This document shows positions 57,276-64,000 of a stretch of 64,000 bases of DNA, one piece after another; the first letter of the stretch is position 1; every line of letters starts with the position of its first letter. The stretch is from Onthophagus taurus. Taxonomy: Eukaryota > Arthropoda > Insecta > Coleoptera > Scarabaeidae. The stretch lies in assembly GCF_036711975.1 (NCBI RefSeq), contig NC_091975.1, positions 6,512,501 through 6,576,500 on the forward strand, given 5' to 3'. The notes under the pieces are model-generated. The model searched no databases, was not told the DNA's origin, and saw nothing but the letters and a program-made list of their open reading frames with translations. The position numbers were made by a program, and so were the translations under genes.

Positions 57276-57703
57276 AAATAAAATTAGTGTTAATTAATAA
57301 AACACAAGTTTAAAAAAGTTTTTGTTAATTTAATTTTCTTTATATTATTATTGTATTATATATTCTAAACTGACCGGCAAAAAAAACCGGCCACTAAAAT
57401 TTTGCCACAATTTCAAAGCTGGGTTTCTCGCGAGCCACTCATTCGATTTTGATGATTCCTTTTTTGATCGAAAGGTTGATTCTTCTGTAATAATCCTGCG
57501 ATAGAAATTTTTATTCGGATATTAATTTGAGCATATACGGGGTGCAAGAATGAGAAATGCATTTTTTCTCGAAATTTGAAATACCCTGTGAGGTGCAGAT
57601 GCTACAGCAGAGGGTGTTAACTGGAACCAAACGGTAACCCAATCTTTTCTGAACATTTTGTTTTTTTATTCACTCTATTATCTCTGTTACTAACGGAGAT
57701 GCA

Positions 57704-58111
57704 GTGTGCAGAAAATGGCACGGTAATGCCCACCGTTATATCCAAGATATTCTGCAAGAAGCTGTCGTGTCCTATTCCCATTTTATTGGTGACGGATTCA
57801 TGCTAATGCATGACAATGCGCGACCGCACGTAGCACGTGTGGTTAGCGAATATCTTGATGAGGTGGGTATTGAACGGATGGAGTGGCCAGCGTGCAGCCC
57901 GGACCTTAACCCTATCGAACATCTTTGGGACCAACTTCAGAGACGCATTCGTCGTCGTCCTGTCCTACCGGACAACCTTCAGGAATTACGAATTGCTCTT
58001 GAAGAAGAGTTTACCGCAATTCCTCAGGAATCAATTACGAACCTAATCAGTTCGATGCCGCGTCGACTACATGATGTTATTTTGGCTCGTGGGGGGCACA
58101 CACGCTATTAA
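57704..58111 (+). pseudogene. Tc1 transposase C-terminal half
   Basis: 136 codons, from CRKWHGNAHRYIQDILQE to HDVILARGGHTRY and a stop. It contains the second catalytic Asp in LMHDNARPHVARVV and the last Glu in WPACSPDLNPIEHLWDQL, the DD34E pattern of Tc1. The N-terminal DNA-binding half and first Asp are missing upstream: the arm sequence GAGATGCAG joins straight into the late coding region, so an internal deletion is evident. Confidence 0.85.
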
Positions 58112-58399
58112 TTTTCGTGTTATTATTAATTATTACATTAAATTAAATTTGTTTTCTTGTTTATTTGTCTTTGTTTTTACCGCATATTAGAACTGAGAAC
58201 AGATGTTTACAATAATGAAGGACGTACGCAATTCTGTAATTCTAAGAAAATGTAAGTGCTTCTGCAAAACTGTTTCAGGTGCCCAGTTTTATTTTTCAAG
58301 GTCAGTGATTTAAGGCCACTTTTAACAATGATTAAAAATCTGTATAGGCTTCTTTGGAAATTCCCGGCCACGCCATTACAGAACCAGACATAGTCCACA

Positions 58400-58800
58400 A
58401 ATCTTTCATTTCAACGTCTTCATATTCGCTCCTGACTATCGGGTGATAGTAAACAAAGCTACTACTCATCCGTAAAAAGGACCTCCATTGCACTACTCAT
58501 TCCTCCATTGCACTACTCATTCCTCCATTGCTCGATCTCCCAATTCACATGTAAGCGCGCAGATTGAAGACGCGCACGTCGATATGTAGGAAGCAGCCTC
58601 GGCCCTTTGGCAGCCTTCTTGCAGCCAGACCAGTTCTAGCAAGTTTTCAGCGAACGGTTCTCTCACTGACATCAACAACACGCACCATTTGAAGACGATG
58701 CTGAGCCTCTACAGCTGTCGTTCTACGATTGCTTAAAACAATAAAACGGTCATCAGCTACTATTGTCACTCATCTTGTTTTCACAGGCGATCGCTTTAAA
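58400..58800 (-). pseudogene. Tc1 transposase N-terminal part, opposite strand
   Basis: Read from the right arm leftwards: VTIVADDRFIVLSNRRTTAV, then EAQHRLQMVRVVDVSERTV with an altered frame and LAARRLPKGR-like residues, ending near a 20-bp tandem repeat. It is the helix-turn-helix start of a Tc1 transposase. It is directed towards the C-terminal half, so the two parts cannot be one gene. Confidence 0.65.
58482..58530 (+). repeat. 20-bp tandem repeat, 2.45 copies
   Basis: CCTCCATTGCACTACTCATT at 58482-58501 and 58502-58521, with a partial third copy to 58530. Inside the Tc1-like element, near the junction of the two oppositely oriented parts. Confidence 0.95.
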
Positions 58801-59143
58801 ATGCTGCATCTTCGTTAGTAACAGAGATAATAGAGTGAATAAAAAAAGAAAATGCTCAGAAAATATTGGGCTACTGTTTGATTCCAGGTAATACCCTCTG
58901 CTGTAGCAGCTGCACCCCACAGGGTGTTACAAATTTCGAGAATAAAAGCTTTTCTCATTTTTCTCACCCCGTATATGCTGAAATTAAAATCTGAACGAAA
59001 ATTTCTATCGCAGGATTATTACAGAAGAATCAACCTTTCCATCAAAAAAGGAATCATCAAAATCGAATGCGCGGTTCGCGAGAAAGCCAGCTTTGAAGTT
59101 GTGGCAAATTTATAGTGGCCGTTTTTTTTTGCCGGTCAGTTTA

Positions 59144-61622
59144 TTTTAACATTGATCTGAATGATCTGTTTAGTTAATATCTGATAAATGTTTATCAATA
59201 AAACTTGTTCATCAAAAATTGTCGTTTTTCAACTTTCTTGCATAAAATAACCTATAATTAGTTCAAATACTTCAAGAATACTTTAAGGTCAGGTAATTTT
59301 CTCGGTATAATTTTAGTGAACTTATATTAGCCTAGGTTTATTGCAATAAGACTAGAAACCACCAGGCTTTTTGATGAAACTGGTGCTCACTTTCTAATGA
59401 ACCTAACTGTATGTGCGCTTATTATAATAAGCCTAAGAAATTTTAGGCCGATTAAAAAATGTGAGATAATTTTCCAATTTGCCAGGCACATTGCAAAATG
59501 ACGGCGCTTATTGTAATAAGCCGGATTTTGATCACTAGTAAAAACTAGTTCTCACAACATTTTGTCCATTAAGAAGATTCATCTTGGAATATAGGAGCTG
59601 TATATCGAGAAGGCTTAATTGTGGTTGCTTGAGAGATTGAAAGGATTAATTTAGTTATCAACAAAGAAATCTTCCTCGATTGATGGCGCTGAACGACCCG
59701 AACGAGTTGAAGTAAATATGATATGGTACGCAGTGATAAAAGAAAACATAATAAATTTTTATCGTTAGTTTAAAAGGAAGTAAGTTGATTATGGTCTTTC
59801 CTTTTTATTACCGCAAAAGAAATATGTGCAGTAAAAGGTTGTAAAAGAAGAATTTCAGGTACAGACGTGTACAGTAAAATGAGGGTCTTTTTTTTCTTCT
59901 CCTCTTTTTTCATAATGCGCGCACATTTCGCAGGAACGTGTCCCTCCATATCAAGTGACAAGATATGCAAATCCTCTTTTTACCCTTTGCCCTCCGGCGT
60001 CGCACCATGAATAACGAATCCTAACCCTTTTTCATCTTTTTTCCGGTCTCCCACCAACTTTACCAGGATTCTATGCATTTTTTTATTACAACGCTAAATG
60101 AAATAATTATTAAAACAAAACGTTCGTCATTAAAGTTTTTCAAGTACACGATATTCGATTCGATTCGACTCGTTTCATTTCTATTATTTGCCAAACCGAA
60201 ACTGACGTTTGCATTTTCCGGGGGGTTGGCGTTTGTCGGTGGTTGGTGGTCGTAGCCAATGTTGCATGAAATTAAGTTTGTTTTACGCCGCGAATTCGTA
60301 GCCTTAAACCGATCGGCGAAATTAAATTTGTGCCCCAAGGGTGAAGTCGGCGGTGGCGCAGCGTGGACTTTGAAGAGGCTAACGGCAACTTTGCGGAGTT
60401 TAATGCAAATTTTAGCGTGCCACCCCCGGGGCTATTCGCTAAACCGCACGTGTACAACCCGTTTGATTTTGTTTAGTTTAAAGGACTCGACCTGTTTAAG
60501 CATGTTTGCGAATAATTGACCTGCCAAGTCCAGTAAGGGATGATTTTAGTTAAAACCAAAAGATGTCTGAATTAAAACGAGATTAAGTTCAATTTAAGGA
60601 CACCTTTAAAATAGTTTACAAATAGTTACAAAGATAAAGTTGAGTTTTACTCACTCTATATAAACCAATTCCTTTTAAAGTTAAGCACGAAAATACGCTT
60701 CAATTACTTCGGACGGTCCATCATCTTAATTATGCTTTTATATCAAAAGGTCAGTGGTATTTCGAACTTGAAGAACGGTCAACGTCCAATTAAAGCTTCC
60801 GTTGGAAATTTTTCGCCCCAAATTGAATTTATCTGATGGTTTAATTAAAGTGAGTAGTAATCCGGGATGAGCACTTCAAAAATGCAATTAAATTACTACC
60901 ACTTTTTCTAGGAGCTTTAAAAAAAAAGTTGAAATTTAAATCACTAATTTTTCCCATTGAAATATTTCATGTAATCTCATCGTAAAAACGCAACGGGAAA
61001 GGCGAGTTTCTTTAAGGTAGAATTAAAATTGGAAACCTTTGACAGGGTACAAAAGATTCCTTCTTTTATTGAAAAGTTGCGGGGATAAAAATCGAAATTA
61101 AACCGTCGGCGTGGTGATGGCGATTTGTATAATTGAAAAACCCCCGCAAGAACCGATTTGAAAATCAATTTTTCCGTCGACCGTGTATTTATATGATTTA
61201 TAAATGTATACAAAATCATTCATTAATGACACCTATTAATAAACGATTTTCTATTAATAAACGATTTTAAGAAAGTCCGACCGAACTAAATAGTAGTCAA
61301 TTTAATAAATATTCTCCAATGAAATTTGTAATACCGACCCAACCGACCACTACATCTATTCGGTAAGACTACAAAAATAAATTATGACACATTAAAAGTG
61401 AGGTTATTTTGCCAGTGACAGAATTGGGAGATTTTTCAACGATGGATTTTCTCTATTTTGTTGAAAAGACGGTCAACGGAAAAATATTGTAACTAACTCG
61501 TATATTAAAATGCGATTAATTATCTCAATAATTAACGCGTTCGCTTCGCTTCGCTCGCTCACGCGTTAAAATATCTCGATAATTAATCGCTTTCATTAAT
61601 AGACTTGTTGGTTAAATAACTA
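59144..61622. other. Non-repetitive island between the Tc1-like element and array F
   Basis: No exon supported. Items seen: three copies of a 13-bp palindrome-like TTATTxxxAATAAG at 59338, 59419 and 59508; GC-richer parts at 59930-60060, 60180-60480 and 61070-61170; and a hairpin at 61512-61590. Frames on both strands up to 92 codons lack motifs. Confidence 0.4.
61512..61590. repeat. Inverted repeat with CG-rich loop
   Basis: Left arm GCGATTAATTATC...AATTAACGCG (61512-61539), right arm CGCGTTAAAATATCTCGATA onward to GCGATTAAT complement (61562-61590). The loop is TTCGCTTCGCTTCGCTCGCT, a run of TTCGC repeats. Ends 33 bp before the direct repeat that borders array F. Confidence 0.75.
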
Positions 61623-61634
61623 TTAAAAGCGTCG
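61623..61634. repeat. 12-bp direct repeat left of array F
   Basis: TTAAAAGCGTCG; identical to 63792-63803 on the other side of the array. Confidence 0.8.
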
Positions 61635-63791
61635 GTGTACCAGTACACAGCGACACCTAGTGGATGTTTAAAAAAAATTTTATTACCAAAAATTGTTCTC
61701 CGTCCAATTTTAAATAAGTATTATTTGAAACATTTTTTGATACAAACAATAATTAAGAACATAACCTTAAAAAAACTGGTTTTTGATACGAGTACACAGC
61801 GAAACCTAGCGGATATTTTGAAAAACGTTATTAACAAAAATTGTTCTACGTCCAATTCTGAATAAGTATTATTTGAAATATTTTTTGATACAAATAATAA
61901 TTAAGAATATAACCTAAAAAAACTGGTTTTTGATACCAGTATACAGCGAAACCTACTGGATATTTTGAAAAGTGTTATTAACAAAAATTGTTCTGCGTCC
62001 AATTCTGAATAAGTATTATTTGAAACATTTTTTGATACAAATAATAATTAAGAACATAACTTAAAAAAACTGGTTTTTGATACCAGTATACAGCGAAACC
62101 TACTGGATATTTTGAAAAGTGTTATTAACAAAAATTGTTCTGCGTCCAATTCTGAATAAGTATTATTTGAAACATTTTCCGATACAAACAATAATTGAAA
62201 ACATAACCTAAATAATTGGTTTTTCATACCAGTACACAGCGACACCTGGTGGATGTTTAAAAAAATGTTATTACCAAAAATTGTTCTCCGTCCAATTTTA
62301 AATAAGTATTATTTGAAAGATTCTTTGATACAAACAATAATTAAGAACATAACCTACAAAAACTGGTTTTTGATACGAATACACAGCGAAACCTACCGGA
62401 TATTTTGAAAAACGTTATTAACAAAAATTGTTCTACGTCCAATTCTGAATAAGTATTATTTGAAACATTTTTTGATACAAATAATAATTAAGAACATAAC
62501 CTAAAAAATCTGGTTTTTGATACCAGTATACAGCGAAACCTACTGGATATTTTGAAAAGTGTTATTAACAAAAATTGTTCTGCGTCCAATTCTGAATAAG
62601 TATTATTTGAAACATTTTCCTATACAAACAATAATTAAAAACATAACCTAAAAAATTGGTTTTTCATACCAGTACACAGCGACACCTGGTGGATGTTTAA
62701 AAAAATGTTATTAACAAAAATTGTTCTTCGTTCAATTTTAAATAAGTATTATTTGAAACATTCTTTGATACAAACAATAATTAAGAACATAACCTAAAAA
62801 AACTGGTTTTTGATACCAGTATACAGCGAAACCTACTGGATATTTTGAAAAGTGTTATTAACAAAAATTGTTCTGCGTCCAATTCTGAATAAGTACTATT
62901 TGAAACATTTTCCGATACAAACAATAATTAAAAACATAACCTAAAAAATTGGTTTTTCATACCAGTACACAGCGACACCTGGTGGATGTTTAAAAAAATG
63001 TTATTAACAAAAATTGTTCTCCGTTAAATTTTTAATAAGTATTATTTGAAACATTTTTTGATACAAACAATAATTAAGAACATAACCTTAAAAAAACTGG
63101 TTTTTCATACCAGTACACAGCGACACCTGGTGGATGTTTAAAAAAATGTTATTAACAAAAATTGTTCTCCGTCCAATTTTGAATAAGTATTATTTGAAAC
63201 ATTTTCCTATACAAACAATAATTAAAAACATAACCTAAAAAATTGGTTTTTCATACCAGTACACAGCGACACCTGGTGGATGTTTAAAAAAATGTTATTA
63301 ACAAAAATTGTTCTTCGTTCAATTTTAAATAAGTATTATTTGAAACATTCTTTGATACAAACAATAATTAAGAACATAACCTACAAAAACTGGTTTTTGA
63401 TACGAGTATACAGCGAAACCTACTGGATATTTTGAAAAGTGTTATTAACAAAAATTGTTCTGCGTCCAATTCTGAATAAGTATTATTTGAAACATTTTCC
63501 GATACAAACAATAATTAAAAACGTAACCTAAAAAATTGGTTTTTCATACCAGTACACAGCGACACCTGGTGGATGTTTAAAAAAATGTTATTAACAAAAA
63601 TTGTTCTCCGTCCAATTTTGAATAAGTATTATTTGAAACATTTTTTGATACAAACAATAATTAAGAACATAACCTTAAAAAACTGGTTTTTGATACCAGT
63701 ACACAGCGAAATCTAGCGGATATTTTGAAAAATGTTATTAACAAAAATTGTTCTACGTCCAATTCTGAATAAGTATTATTTGAAGCATTTT
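61635..63791 (+). repeat. Satellite array F, ~147-bp unit, ~14.6 copies
   Basis: Spacing of the CAGTACACAGCGACACCT motif is 146-149 bp (61641, 61790, 61937, 62084, 62230). Other landmarks: GTTATTAACAAAAATTGTTC, AATAAGTATTATTTGAAACA, ACAATAATTAAGAACATAAC. Two unit types occur: one with GCGACACCTGGTGGATGTTT and one with GCGAAACCTACTGGATATTT; they partly alternate. Confidence 0.97.
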
Positions 63792-63803
63792 TTAAAAGCG
63801 TCG
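63792..63803. repeat. 12-bp direct repeat right of array F
   Basis: TTAAAAGCGTCG, exact copy of 61623-61634, where the last satellite unit breaks off. Confidence 0.8.
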
Positions 63804-64000
63804 TTAACTTTAAATTGAAACCATAATATTTTTTTAATATAAATAATTTAAACAATAAAATCTGTGTTATAGAGATATAACAGAGTTTTTTTTTGAATTG
63901 GTTCTTTATTTATTTTTATTTTTATTAGACTTTTATTACAAATTCGCCTCTTGCTCTTTTCCTTCACTACCACATTACTGGAGTATAAACAACTAAAGTA
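63804..64000. other. Right edge
   Basis: AT-rich sequence with no feature recognised. Confidence 0.4.

Larger units (their letters stand above)
57368..59141. mobile_element. Tc1-like element with ~330-bp inverted ends
   Basis: Starts AACTGACCGGCAAAAAAAAC and ends with its complement; TA duplications at 57366-57367 and 59142-59143. The inverted arms run from 57368 to about 57695 and from about 58805 to 59141 and are about 90 percent alike, including TTCACTCTATTATCTCTGTT at the inner ends. Arms of this length are unusual for Tc1, which commonly has 20-250 bp. Inside are transposase parts in opposite orientation. Confidence 0.85.

Noticed and set aside
60060..60519. Frames of 60-92 codons on both strands in a GC-richer island
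   Set aside because: Mutually overlapping on opposite strands, no motif and no splice-consistent continuation.

Overview
The window looks like nuclear DNA of an insect, possibly a beetle (an impression, not tested). It is AT-rich. Genes are split by short introns with GT..AG borders, polyadenylation signals are AATAAA, transposon remnants are of insect type (Tc1/mariner, hAT, Mutator-like, pogo-like, non-LTR retrotransposons), and very large satellite arrays are present. I saw no prokaryotic features, tRNA, rRNA or CRISPR array.

Left part (1-20 kb) is gene-dense. A partial exon of an unrecognised basic protein leaves the window at base 1 (minus). Then come CFAP92 (minus, 4 exons, axonemal DUF4550 protein) and, 244 bp away and divergent, PHF14 (plus, about 7 exons, histone-reading PHD fingers). 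PHF14 introns 2 and 4 are packed with transposons. YEATS2 (minus, 5 exons found, ATAC-complex acyl-lysine reader) converges on PHF14 and is divergent from an unnamed acidic C2H2 zinc-finger gene (plus, 2 exons). Three of these genes are chromatin or transcription factors; I infer no operon-like link beyond shared promoters.

Middle part (20-34 kb) carries three arrays of one roughly 175-bp satellite (A, B, C). Arrays A and B are bordered by CTAG-rich segments and by pogo-like termini. A histidine acid phosphatase gene (plus, 5 exons) lies between A and B, and its last intron appears to contain all of array B.

Right part (35-64 kb) is nearly gene-free. It holds two arrays of a 192-bp satellite (D1, D2), a 9.5-kb array of a second 192-bp satellite (E) that can be aligned to the first in the same register, a Ginger/KRBA2-type integrase with a frameshift, a Tc1-like element with inverted ends of about 330 bp, and a 147-bp satellite (F) bounded by a 12-bp direct repeat. 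Satellites cover about 26 kb, roughly 41 percent of the window. Between arrays lie more GC-rich non-repetitive islands that could be regulatory DNA or introns of a large gene outside the window, but no exon could be recognised there.
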